Below are positions 1-9,196 of a stretch of 13,264 nt of DNA, piece after piece. The notes beneath the pieces were generated by a model that did not search any database, was not told the origin of the DNA, and saw only the letters and a program-made list of their open reading frames with translations. The stretch comes from Bimuria novae-zelandiae CBS 107.79 (Eukaryota; Ascomycota; Dothideomycetes; Pleosporales; Didymosphaeriaceae). The stretch lies in the NCBI GenBank assembly GCA_010015655.1, contig ML976768.1:202746-216009 (forward strand). The letters run 5' to 3'. A program made the translations under genes and the position numbers. The first letter of the stretch is position 1. Every line of letters begins with the position of its first letter.

Positions 1-1
1 C

Positions 2-1129
2 GTGCTCCGCACGGCCTTTTTCGGAGAAAAATCGATATCGACCGCTAGGGGCCGAGTAAGCCTTCCTCACCTGAGCGTGCTCTCCCGTCTGATCTTTTTA
101 CGAAGATCAATATCGACAACAACAAGAGCGGCGTGAGTCGTTTCGGATGGAAGAATGCCGCGGAGCGACTGCAAGAGTTAAAGAATTGTCCCGCCGCACT
201 GCAAGATGTTAAAGAGTTGAACATCTACGTGCACGTGCGCGACTCCGAGTATGATACGTGGACCGAGAGCACACTTCCTCCGCGAGGACTGCCGCATCTC
301 TTCGCAGAAGTACTTTCCCGCATGCCCAATCTGGAAACGCTGCGATGGGGCATCGAGCCAAAGTCGACGCACTTGTTCGAAGCAGCGTTTGCAAATGCAG
401 ACGTGACGTTACCGACCGTAAAGCACATCGTCCCGGCGGCATACAGCGAGTGGCTAGTCCGCAGATGTCCAAATCTGCAATCCTTGCGTGCAGGTTGCTT
501 CTTCGACCACGCGTCGTGGAACAGCTACGATGCAAAGTTGAAAAAGGAATACGACCCGATGGCGGCGCTCATCAATGCTACTAAAGGCCTGCCTATTGAG
601 AAACTTCATCTCCGCAGCAAATGGCCATCAGACTGGATGGATATGCTCTCCGCCATTCTTGACGCTACCCCTAACATCACTAACCTGGAGATGGACGGCG
701 AGATCGGGTCGAGGTGGTCGGGGGATTCCAGACCGTTAGATCGACATCTCAAGTTCCTCACCAAGTTCCCGAATCTTACCTCTCTCGCTCTGCCTAGCGC
801 AGGACATCTCGGGTTGTCGTTCGATGGCGGTCCGGGGTGTGGCAATGTGTATTTTGGCCGCGGCGGGCGCGCGTACGGCCGCCAGGTCACAGAAGAACGC
901 GCGAAAACAGTCGAGGAAGCGGCGAATATGGCAATGGAAGCGCTCCCGCACCTGAAGCATCTCAGTGTTGGGGGGTTCGTGCGCGAACATCACGTGGAAT
1001 GAGGAGGGAGAAGTGACTTTGGTGTGGCCGTGGACGGGCCGAATGAAGGAGTATACGTATGAGGTGTGGCCGGAAGAGGAGGATTATTTTGATGACGAGG
1101 ACGAGGATTTCGGACTAGATGACCAATAG
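2..1129 (+). CDS. Leucine-rich F-box-like fungal protein, 5' partial, apparent frameshift near the 3' end
   Basis: The gene enters from outside the window. Frame 2 is open from base 2 to 55, then a 50-nt intron (56-105) leads into a long exon open from 106. No ATG lies near the exon start, so the true start is upstream. The protein has spaced leucine-rich segments (PNLETLRWG, PNLQSLRAG, PNITNLEMDG, PNLTSLALP, PHLKHLSVGG), the pattern of fungal F-box/LRR-like proteins; the F-box itself would lie upstream and is not seen. The frame hits TGA at 1000-1002. Removing one G from the G6 run at 970-975 lets the reading continue through CANITWNEEGE and VWPWTGR to a strongly acidic tail ending in TAG at 1127-1129. 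That tail looks like real coding sequence, so I take 1129 as the natural end. The slip may be a sequencing error or a genuine mutation. A role as a substrate-binding F-box protein is inference only. Confidence 0.7.
56..105 (+). other. Spliceosomal intron in the leucine-rich gene
   Basis: Donor GTAAG at 56-60, branch-like CTGAT at 89-93, acceptor AAG at 103-105. Splicing joins open frame 2 (bases 2-55) to the exon frame at 106 in phase 0 and removes the need for a GTG start at 133. The 50-nt length suits ascomycetes and matches the other introns in this window. Confidence 0.6.
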
Positions 1130-2130
1130 GTTGGTAGACCGTCTGAGGCGCTATCTATTACTCTTCTCGTAAGAGTTCCTCGTACCAATACGGGCGGATC
1201 TACGCGTGGGATTCTTGAAACCGATCTTATCTAACGGCGTCATTGTTCTTCTCTTCATTCTATCGGACGAAGTCTTCACAGTAACCGGTTCAGAAAGGAG
1301 ATGCTTTCCCAGCCTAAGTTACACTGCTCTCACTTCTTACTTCTCCCCATCGCAGACCCAGTTTCACAGTGCTGAAATAACATTCAACTCGCTCACCATA
1401 TCACCTCACACGACTGCACTTTGTATCTCAACTCTCCCTTCTTCCAGAACCCCTCATCTCAATCTGAGACAACCTGCTACTCGTGTACGAGTCCGCGAGT
1501 TTATCCAGGGTTCTTCTTGCAATCTACAGCTCACATTGACGTAGTTCTATGTATTACCTTATAACGGGCAATATAGTAAGCTGTCTCTATCTATTTTCTA
1601 CCGATTTTACACATGTGCCTGCTGCTAGAGGGCATCTCGCTGGTTTGAAAATGCGCAGAGGATGCTGATGATCATTTGTAGATCGCCTCAAAGCGGAGTT
1701 GCCCGCCCCTGGGGTTACCTAGTGAGAAAGACACGGTACGTTGATTTTAAGTATATCGATGATAAGTTACTGATGCATCTGTGGTGAAGAAGAAGGGAGC
1801 GCGTAAAGACATTGGTGACGAGTCCAGCGGGAAGAACAAGGAGTGGAGTGGGAGACTGATCCAATTGCGATAGCCACGGTGGGTAGAATTGATTAGACAC
1901 CGAGGCCCAATACCCTATCGTTAAAAACCAAGTCGTCTATTTAACGCAGCTGAAGTTGGTTCCGACGATGTAAGCCCAATGTCGATAATACACGCGTTTC
2001 CAATGCAACCTTGGAACCAATCCAACTTGGCAAAAACCGGCTTCCGCCGCGTGATCGCATCTGCCTCAGAAACCGGGATGGAACATACACATTCCTGCCA
2101 TGAGGTCTTGTCCAGCCCCCGGGTCAGGCC
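1130..2130. other. Intergenic, no supported gene
   Basis: Open frames at 1206-1544 (+) and 1715-1900 (-) show no family resemblance, and the first has no ATG start. The only structure noted is that the minus-strand frame of the DUF4238 pseudogene stays open past its TAA (2131-2133) down to TAA at 1921-1923; see findings. Confidence 0.5.
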
Positions 2131-3752
2131 TTAATCTTCACCCGCCATTTGCTTCATGAAGCTGGCCCTGAACTTACTCACGCTCTTCGGAGTGAAGGGT
2201 ACCGGGATGTCAGCAGCGTGCTGAGCGCGAAGCAATGGAGGGCCATATAGTCCACTGGGGTCTTCAGAAGCGTTGGCCTGGGTCCCAAGATCAGAAGGAA
2301 TGAGGGTTCCTCGCTCTGTCAAGGTCTGTAAAAGGTCCCAAAGGTCGTACGGGTTCGTTGTATTGTAGATACTTGGGACCTGATATGCCACAGTAACCTT
2401 AGAATTGAGAGAACGTGCGACCTTTTCCAGCTTCTTCAGGTGCTTGACTCGATCATCGTCTTCAGCAGGGTAGTTTTTCACGCTGTAGGGCCCGCCACCT
2501 GGTAATGGCACGAAAGATTCAAGGGCGAGACGCAATGCCGTCTATGAATTGAAGACAATTCCAGGTAGGCCATAGGCTTCATTCAGGATCAGTGCATTCA
2601 TGTTCTGTACTGCTCTGCTGTCGATCCGAGAGACAGGAAGTCCCAGTACCTCACCATCAGCGTTTTTGATACTTGAACGAGCATTGTAGATGACTTCGTC
2701 GTTCTCGCCTTTCGAATAACCGTTTCGCAGTTTGTAGACGGGAAGGTGATGGAACTGAGATACAGCGGCTTTGGGGTTTGCGTGCTGTTCTTGCCCCGCT
2801 TTCATCATTTGCAGGTTCAATTCGCGGATCGCATGGTCTCGATCGTCCACTAGTTCTGGAAGGCATTCCCACCGCATAATGATTGCTAGCCGCGGATCTA
2901 CAATGCAGAGAGTATGATAGTCGGTCCAAGCTTTGCCTTCGCCATCGACGGGTCCTTCATGCAGAGTGTAACCGTGTTCCGAAAGTACAAATTCTTCCTC
3001 CTCCTGTGAAGGAACGCATACGACCGGATAATGTTGAATAATATCCTTTTCGACCCAGATGGTGTCATCGGGTACATCGTCTTCTTCAGCTTTTGAATAT
3101 ACTCGATCTCACTCTCACATTCAGTAGTGACGATCCTAATGAGGTTATCGAGCCAGACGTCAGTAGGCTGCTTGAATTATTGATTCGCATGTATGCCAGC
3201 ATATTGTCTTTGTCGTCGGCATTGTAGTCTTCACGCTTTTTGTGATTGTAGCGCTCGAAGAATACCTTGCTCCGGTACTTCATCACAAAGATAAAGATTT
3301 TAAGCACGGTGACGTCGGAGTGAGAAAGCTCAAGGAAACTCTCGCCATCCCCGCAGGTTGAGACAAGCCTCTTGAAGATTTCGCTCTCCTTGCTCTCCAG
3401 CTTCCCAAGCTGCGTTTCAACGCGTCGCCACTGATCTTGGGTGAGGTCCGAGTCATCGCTATACATATCGTACTGGCCTAACATGCATTTCACGGGCCTT
3501 TCCACGAATTTGGGCTCATCCTGGCTGATATCCACCACATTGAGCACCTTTTCGTTGCGGAACAGCCGTCACGCCTTCTTCGTCTTGCCTGTGTACAGAT
3601 GGGAGAAGTTCCGGAGGAGGAACTACGGGGTGTGATGGTGGTACTCTGGCTTTGAGGCACCATCTGGGCCGGCAACTCTGCTGCGGTGTCAGTGTCAGTT
3701 GTCCGGATCAAACAACGCAAGCGGTGCTTACATACTGGGTGGCGGCGGCCAT
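2131..3752 (-). pseudogene. DUF4238-type protein, degraded by nonsense and frameshift mutations
   Basis: About 522 codons can be followed in order and resemble the fungal DUF4238 family, whose function is unknown. Seen in order: an ATG at 3752 (MAAAT), a 55-nt intron, the N-terminal core ending HHTP-stop-FLLRNFSHLYTG, then VLNVVDIS, GQYDMYSDDS, the VETQLGKLESKESEIF helix, FVMKYRSK, TDVWLDNLIRI, TLHEGPVDGEGKAWTDYH, LPVYKLRNGYS, MNALILNEAYGLPGIVF and a DDDRVKHLKKLEKVAR end. Lesions: TAG at 3623-3625, TGA at 3569-3571, a one-base loss near 3173-3180, another frame change near 3093-3100, and TAG at 2542-2544. Both TAG codons fit CAG changed at a CpA site, the RIP signature; the TGA fits CGA. Stretches between lesions remain well conserved, so the decay looks recent. 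The family call rests on remembered motifs, not on a search. Confidence 0.75.
3681..3735 (-). other. Intron in the DUF4238 pseudogene
   Basis: On the minus strand the donor is GTATGT (3735-3730), CTGAC branch-like motifs precede the acceptor, and the acceptor is CGCAG ending at 3681. The 17-nt first exon from ATG at 3752 joins the DUF4238 frame in the right phase. Without this intron the frame has no ATG; the ATG at 3663 is out of frame. Confidence 0.55.
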
Positions 3753-4690
3753 TCTAGGCTGCAGGTGGCCTTTGGATGCTTAGTGTGAGGAGAGAGCGAA
3801 GGAAAGAGTCTTGCGCGCGGTGTAGAAAGCGAGGTGACAAGCAAAGAGCAAACAGAATATTACAAAACTTCTGGAAGGCGCGAGGTCATGCACTGACCAC
3901 TTCGTTGTTTCCTTCCTTTCAACTCCAGGGACGCTACTACGTGGATACGTCGTTAAGTTGAAACTGCAACTAGAACGAAGTGCAAACGTTTCCTGAGTAA
4001 ACTTGCGTAGCCTCGCTCAAGAGCAGCAATCTGTTGCGTATCCAGGTGAAGCGGTTCTAGACGGCACGGATTAAAGTAGATGCAGTCAACCACTGTATTA
4101 ATTGTCTAGATGTAACACACAAGATTAAGATATCTCTAAATAGATCTGTTTTACCTAACCCTTGCACCTTCATAATTGGTGTGGAGCGGTAGAGATAATG
4201 GGTTGTGTAAGTGGCCTAGCAGAGGCTCTGTCTATCTCTCGCTGGATGGGATTATGCAACAAGGCTAACTATTCCGCACGTTTTCCGACGATTTCGGTAA
4301 AGCCCGACAGTGCGCCTACTTGCAGAGAATGGCGGAGGTTGAGGGCATGTCGAGGGTTTGAGACGGCGGTGGCGAATCATAGCGAAGATCGAGCAGTAAG
4401 TGATGGCAGTCAGTGTACTTGGGGAGTTCTCGGCAGTTTTAGTTTAACTATACATATGATGCAGTCGGGCGCTGAAAGATGTTTGCTAGTTGGGGTCATT
4501 TGAGACTCGCCGCTTGCACAAGGTCTTATCACGCGCAGCTCTCCTGTAGCAAGCGACAAAACTACTGCTTTAAAGGAAAACTATTTGTGGAGTAGGGGGA
4601 AAACTTACCTACATATTTAGTGTATATAAGTGCTGTGGATACAAGCCAATTAAGTGACCCTTTGCCACGCTTCACGCTTACTTCTTCGCT
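3753..4690. other. Intergenic, upstream of the ATPase gene
   Basis: No supported gene. Frames at 3776-3961 and 4162-4503 show no recognisable protein and the latter lacks an ATG. From about 4060 the sequence becomes more AT-rich. The downstream end holds the TATA box of the ATPase gene. Confidence 0.5.
4623..4629 (+). promoter_or_regulatory. TATA box of the P-loop ATPase gene
   Basis: TATATAA lies 62 bases before the ATG at 4691, a usual distance for a TATA element with a short 5' leader. No other core promoter motif was seen. Confidence 0.5.
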
Positions 4691-6226
4691 ATGGCGACTT
4701 CAAATTCTTCATCCGAGCTGATCCGGTACCAACCGGTGTTAGAAGATCGCCAGCAAATCTCTAGCCTGAAAGGCACCAACCCAATTAATCCAGCAGGAGA
4801 AGAATTAAGAATGGCACCGCTTGTATGGTGGGAAGTAAAGGAGCACTTCGAGCCAGATCAACAAGTTCAACGAGGTTATGGAGTACTAGGCCACGTCCCG
4901 AAGGATAACCCCAGATCTAACAGCAGTACAACAACTCAGAACAATGCGAAACGAACCCCTATCCTTCTTAACACCGATTCACCCTGGTCCGCCTTCCTCT
5001 GCGGCTCCCAAGGCTCCGGAAAATCGCACTCCCTCTCCTGCATGCTCGAGAACTGTCTCCTAACCGACACCACGATCCTTCCCCGAATTGGAGTAAACCC
5101 AAATCCGCTTGCGGGGCTAGTATTCCACTACGACAGATTCCAGGGCAGCGGCGTATGTGAAGCGGCCTACCTCTGCACGAACATCCCAACCACTGTCCTC
5201 GTAAGCCCCAGCAACTACGGGAGACTCAAGGCATCCTACGAGGCCATGGCGAAGAAACAAGGCGGGACAATCACAGTAAAGCAGCTGTACATTCTACCAA
5301 AGTACCTTGATACCGAACGCATGAAGACGCTAATGGCGGTGGGCAAAGACGATGAAATGCCCCTGTACATGCAGACAATACTCATGATACTCCGTGAAAT
5401 GGCTATCGAATCTCAAGGCCTCGGAACCTTTGATTACACGGCGTTTAAGGACAAGTTATCCGACACGCGGTTTGCCCGCGGCCAAGATGGTCCCATGAAG
5501 CTGCGTCTGGATCTGCTTGAATCGTTTATGAAACGCAGCGACAATTTTTCTAGGAAAATTCTGCCCAATAAAGGAAACGACTTCTTGAAAGGGGACTCCG
5601 GATCTCTGACTATCGTCGACTTAACGGATCCGGTCATCGACCCCGACTCCGCATGTGTGCTATTTGATATCTGCCTTTCCGTATTCATCCAACAGACGGA
5701 CTGCGGAAAGATCGTCGCTTTAGATGAAGCGCACAATTACATGACTGAAGACAGTAGTGCTAACAAAGCGTTTACGGAAAAGCTGCTGCGGACGGTACGC
5801 GAGCAGCGGCATCAGGCTGTGAGGGTTGTTGTGGCGACGCAGGAGCCTGGGATCAATCCGCAGCTGCTGGATCTGTGCAGTATCACGATGGTGCATAGGT
5901 GCACAAGCCCTGCGTGGTTTAAAGTCCTGAAGCAACATATCGCCGCTCTGTATCTGAATGCACTTCCTTCTTCCGTAATTGCCGGCGCAGATGATGAGAC
6001 AAATGAGATTTCTAAAGACGACAAGGCGCTGTTTGAGGAGATTGTTAGGCTGCAGCTGGGCGAGAGCCTACTGTTCTGTCCGACGGCTGCTGTGACAGTG
6101 GTGGGGGAAGGAATTGGGAGGATGGAGGGAGGCTATGTGAAGTTCAAGACGAGACAGCGTATTACAGCAGATGGAGGGAAGAGCAAGCTTGCTGCTGAGG
6201 GGTCCGAAGCGCAGCTGAATAGATAG
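4691..6226 (+). CDS. P-loop ATPase of the FtsK/HerA type
   Basis: Intact 511-residue protein without introns. Walker A is GSQGSGKS at residues 105-112. Walker B is KIVALDEAHNYM at 340-351, with an acidic DE pair. It is followed by RTVREQRHQAVRVVVATQEP (367-386) and then a stretch to TMVHRCTSP that resembles the sensor segment after Walker B in HerA/FtsK-like pumping ATPases. LGESLLF near 456-462 resembles the GEAL-type strand of that family. The first 100 residues are polar and carry no signal peptide or membrane segment. The N-terminal HerA barrel is not evident, so this may be a shorter ATPase-only form. It probably hydrolyses ATP, perhaps acting on DNA; the substrate cannot be told. The start is the first ATG after the TATA box. 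It converges with the 6494-8827 gene, leaving 267 bp between them. Confidence 0.85.
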   Translation: MATSNSSSELIRYQPVLEDRQQISSLKGTNPINPAGEELRMAPLVWWEVKEHFEPDQQVQRGYGVLGHVPKDNPRSNSSTTTQNNAKRTPILLNTDSPWSAFLCGSQGSGKSHSLSCMLENCLLTDTTILPRIGVNPNPLAGLVFHYDRFQGSGVCEAAYLCTNIPTTVLVSPSNYGRLKASYEAMAKKQGGTITVKQLYILPKYLDTERMKTLMAVGKDDEMPLYMQTILMILREMAIESQGLGTFDYTAFKDKLSDTRFARGQDGPMKLRLDLLESFMKRSDNFSRKILPNKGNDFLKGDSGSLTIVDLTDPVIDPDSACVLFDICLSVFIQQTDCGKIVALDEAHNYMTEDSSANKAFTEKLLRTVREQRHQAVRVVVATQEPGINPQLLDLCSITMVHRCTSPAWFKVLKQHIAALYLNALPSSVIAGADDETNEISKDDKALFEEIVRLQLGESLLFCPTAAVTVVGEGIGRMEGGYVKFKTRQRITADGGKSKLAAEGSEAQLNR

Positions 6227-6493
6227 AGGAGTATGAAGAAACTCTAGAGATAGTTCAGACGATAATGGTCATCTCATAGTTCAACACACGTGGACCGATC
6301 CATGCATCGAAGATCTTAGTCTTCCCTTCTTCACTTTCAATCGGAGGAAATTACCAACTAACGCAGCTACCAACATTGAGCACCCGTTAGCACAGGTCCG
6401 GGTAACCCACTCTTCCAAACATTAGTAGAGATGTAATTCATACACCATCCAGTCCGACCTCGCGTCGCTCTCGAAGCCACCTACCCCAATCGA

Positions 6494-8827
6494 TCAATCA
6501 TTCCAATCCAACCCATATCTCTTCCACATCCTCCTCTTCTGCCACTCATTAAATTCCATCCCATACATCTTCCCGCAAGTCAACCACCCCTTCTTCGCCG
6601 CCGCCACATATGCGGTCCCATTGATGTTCGGATCATCATGATACTCGTCCACCGTCTTCTTCCAATTAGGCTCCTTTCCGATGAAGATTGCGCCAGCGCA
6701 CGTGTTGCACGCGCTCTCGGCCAGCTTCTTCGACTGGATGCGCGCCGACTCGGGATCCGTCTTGGGCGCCGGGACGCGCGCCGGGAGACGGGCAGCCAGG
6801 GCGTCGATCTCGCGAGAGAACGCATCAAGAATGACACTGCGGTGGATGATGCGAGGGTCGTAGTCTTCTGTCTCCGCGAAGATCCATTCAGCATATCCGA
6901 CGGCGGCGTAGCCGGGTGCGCACAAGTTTTCGGGTGACTGGAGTATGGCATTGGGAATGGTGCTTAAGCAGACTTGGTCGACGATCTCTGCGGCCTTTGA
7001 GGTGTACTGGAACATGTTGCCCCATTTAGGGTCTTTACTCAGCCTAGCAAAGAGGGCGCCGTGTTGTGCGTTGAAACGGTCGAGGGCGTTGCGGCACTCG
7101 TCGCTGCAGAGGCGAGCGACGATGTGGGAGTAGGGAATGATTTGATCTTTCGCGATCTGTAACAGTCAGCATAATTGCGTACACCCTGTAGTCCGAGAAC
7201 TCACCAGCCTAGAGAAGGCGATGCCGCACGGCATGTCCTTCACGCCATCGAGGAACACTTGCATTCCGTGCAAAACATCTTTGGGGGCTTCCTTCTTCGC
7301 AATTAGCTCGCGAACCCCCCGGAACTGTTTCTCTTCCTGAGACCAGCCGTGCAGGACGGCCAAAGTCACCGGGGAGAAATACGGCTTGTCGACATTGCAG
7401 GGCTTGCCATCGCACCACCACCCAAGTTCTGTCCATTTTGCATCTACCCTAGGCAATGCCCCATTAGTGACGCGGCACCGACGGATCGCACTTTGCAACT
7501 TCTCGCGGAACTCGGTCAGGCCCAGAGGTTTGCCAGTAGCCGGGTCTAGCATCTGTCCGAATTCAAAGCTGCGCATCTTGCGCTCGAACCACTCCAGAGT
7601 GCATCTACTGCAGTCGGTTTCGGCGACTCCTGGGCCAAACTCGCGGCTTCGAACCTTGACGGTGCGTGTCGCGTTCACGCCTGGAGACTTCCAGTACGAG
7701 ACAGTTCGTCTCGCCGCTGGTGTTGTCTTCCTCACAGACGTCTGCTTCAAGAACTGATCCATGCCGTTCATATGCGCCTCTTTTTTGCCATCGACGATGC
7801 CCCATTCCATCCATAGGTCAGCCGCACACGTTCCCCATTCCGATCGATCAGATCGTTTGGTCGGTCGGTGGCAAAACCGTTCATATCTCTCTAGCAAGTT
7901 CTTCGCAACGTGTACCGGACTTTCCTCGATCCTGCCCGGGCCTTTTGCAAAGTATGCCTTCCCATCTTTTCCGTAATTTGCGAAATCGAAACGATCAGTA
8001 CGGACTGTACAGCTCTTAGCCAACGGTCTCGCCATTCTGTTGAGCGCGCCTTGGCATGTTGCTGTACAGATAGCGTCTGAGTAGTAGTAAGGATCCGCCC
8101 CCGCAGCGTTTGCTTCGTGCGCGTCGCCGTTATCCCAGGCCGAAGAAAGGATCATGCGATGGCAAGGAAGCGATTGGGCCTCCTCTACTGTTCGCCACGC
8201 ATTCTTGCAACCCTCTGTGGTCCCTGCTTCGAGGTCAGGGTAAAGCTTAGGCAGCTTGAGCTGGTAGTCCTGGGATTTGGACGCCTCCCACGCCGCTTTC
8301 TTCGGGTCTGATTTGGTGCCATAGACAAGGACAAGAACAAACACTACAACAATGACGATGATAGTGAAGATAGTGGAGATCATCAGGCAGCAAGCCCAAG
8401 CTTTGAAGAGCTTTCGTAGAACTCGCAGGAATGCTCGTTGGCGCTTTATGGGCTCGGCGGTTTCTTCCTCCGTTTGTCCTTCGACGGGTGCAGCGTCAGG
8501 GTCGTCACGATACGGAGGAAGACTGCCATCTTGCTCTTCATCGGCTACATTGGCCTCAGGGTTGTCGTAATACGGTGGCAATGTTTCTGTTGGTTCCGCC
8601 ACCGGTGCAGTGACTCGGTTGGGGTCGTGGCCCCGTAGTATGCTCTGTGTTCGAGCATATCGTTGACTCTCTTGTTCTTCTAAAGCTAGTGCAAGTGCAA
8701 AGTCAGCGTCTTCCTGCTCTTGAGTGGCATATGCATCTGCCTCAGCGATGGTATGTAGAGATAGAGCGTCTGAGGCAGTCGACGGATCATCATCCGGACG
8801 AGGAGTGGTTTCTTCGCCAGCAGTCAT
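6494..8827 (-). CDS. Single-pass membrane protein with UIM-like and PPxY tail and Cys-rich C-terminal region, two exons
   Basis: Exon 1 (8827-7205) and exon 2 (7156-6494) join in phase 0 (FSRL then IAKDQ) to give 761 residues. Residues 37-54 hold an acidic cluster followed by DFALALALEEQES, close to a ubiquitin-interacting motif but with Glu where the consensus has Ser. Two adjacent 20-residue units start LPPY (near 83 and 103); the first contains PPYY, a PPxY ligand for WW domains. A basic run (127-142) precedes one hydrophobic segment (about 146-169), so the N-terminus should be cytosolic. No signal peptide is seen. The long C-terminal part carries repeated Cys pairs (CTATC, CSRC, CSDEC, CNTC), each followed by a helix-like stretch, which suits disulfides in a lumenal or outside location. 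I recognise no family. A link to ubiquitin-dependent sorting is inference from the tail motifs. Confidence 0.8.
7157..7204 (-). other. Intron of the membrane protein gene
   Basis: 48 nt with donor GTGAGT (7204-7199), branch CTGAC shortly before the end, and acceptor TTACAG ending at 7157. Reading through instead gives a stop after 12 codons, while splicing restores a 220-codon open exon with the same Cys-pair pattern. Confidence 0.85.
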
Positions 8828-9096
8828 GCTGCCGCAACGTGCGGTAAGGGTAACGAGCAGATGATGCTTGTTGTAACAGTCTCGTGGATGTATGGAGTGT
8901 AGTGAGATGGGAGGCCCTGGGACGACTCAAGAGGGGTAAGTTGGGGGCGCAGACCAGACCGGACGACTGGATCAATAAACGATAAATGGGATACTGGTGA
9001 GGATCAGAATCCTTACCCCTTGTTTTCGAAAGCGGCAGTTTTGGGGGCCAAACGGCCGTCTGCTCCAATCATCCCGGGGACCAAGGCATTGCCGCC

Positions 9097-9098
9097 TA
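9097..9098. repeat. TA target-site duplication, left copy
   Basis: TA immediately before the left inverted repeat; the partner is 11238-11239. TA is the insertion target of the Tc1/mariner superfamily, to which Fot1/pogo belongs. Confidence 0.8.
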
Positions 9099-9142
9099 CT
9101 GTGCCCGTGCGCGCAGCGACCCGAATCGCGCAGCGACCCACC
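9099..9142 (+). repeat. Left terminal inverted repeat
   Basis: Begins CTGTGCCCGTGCGCGCAGCG and matches the reverse complement of 11194-11237 at all 44 positions. It contains two direct copies of GCGCAGCGACCC at 9111-9122 and 9128-9139 with a 17-bp period, possible transposase binding sites. Confidence 0.92.
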
Positions 9143-9196
9143 AACACCAAACCTGCAGACAAGTAACCAACTTCAACGCGTTATAACTCCACCACC

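Noticed and set aside
20..120. Near-repeated strings resembling AAAAATCGATATCGACC and ATCAATATCGACAAC, also echoed near 12928-12950
   Set aside because: They are short and AT-rich, one lies in an exon and one just after an intron, and no extended alignment supports a shared origin.
1206..1544. 112-codon open frame on the plus strand
   Set aside because: It begins with GTG, not used as a start in fungal nuclear genes, and its Ser/Thr/Pro-rich product resembles nothing known and looks like CT-rich spacer.
4162..4503. 113-codon open frame on the plus strand
   Set aside because: It has a TTG start, no recognisable protein, and no splice context linking it to the ATPase gene.
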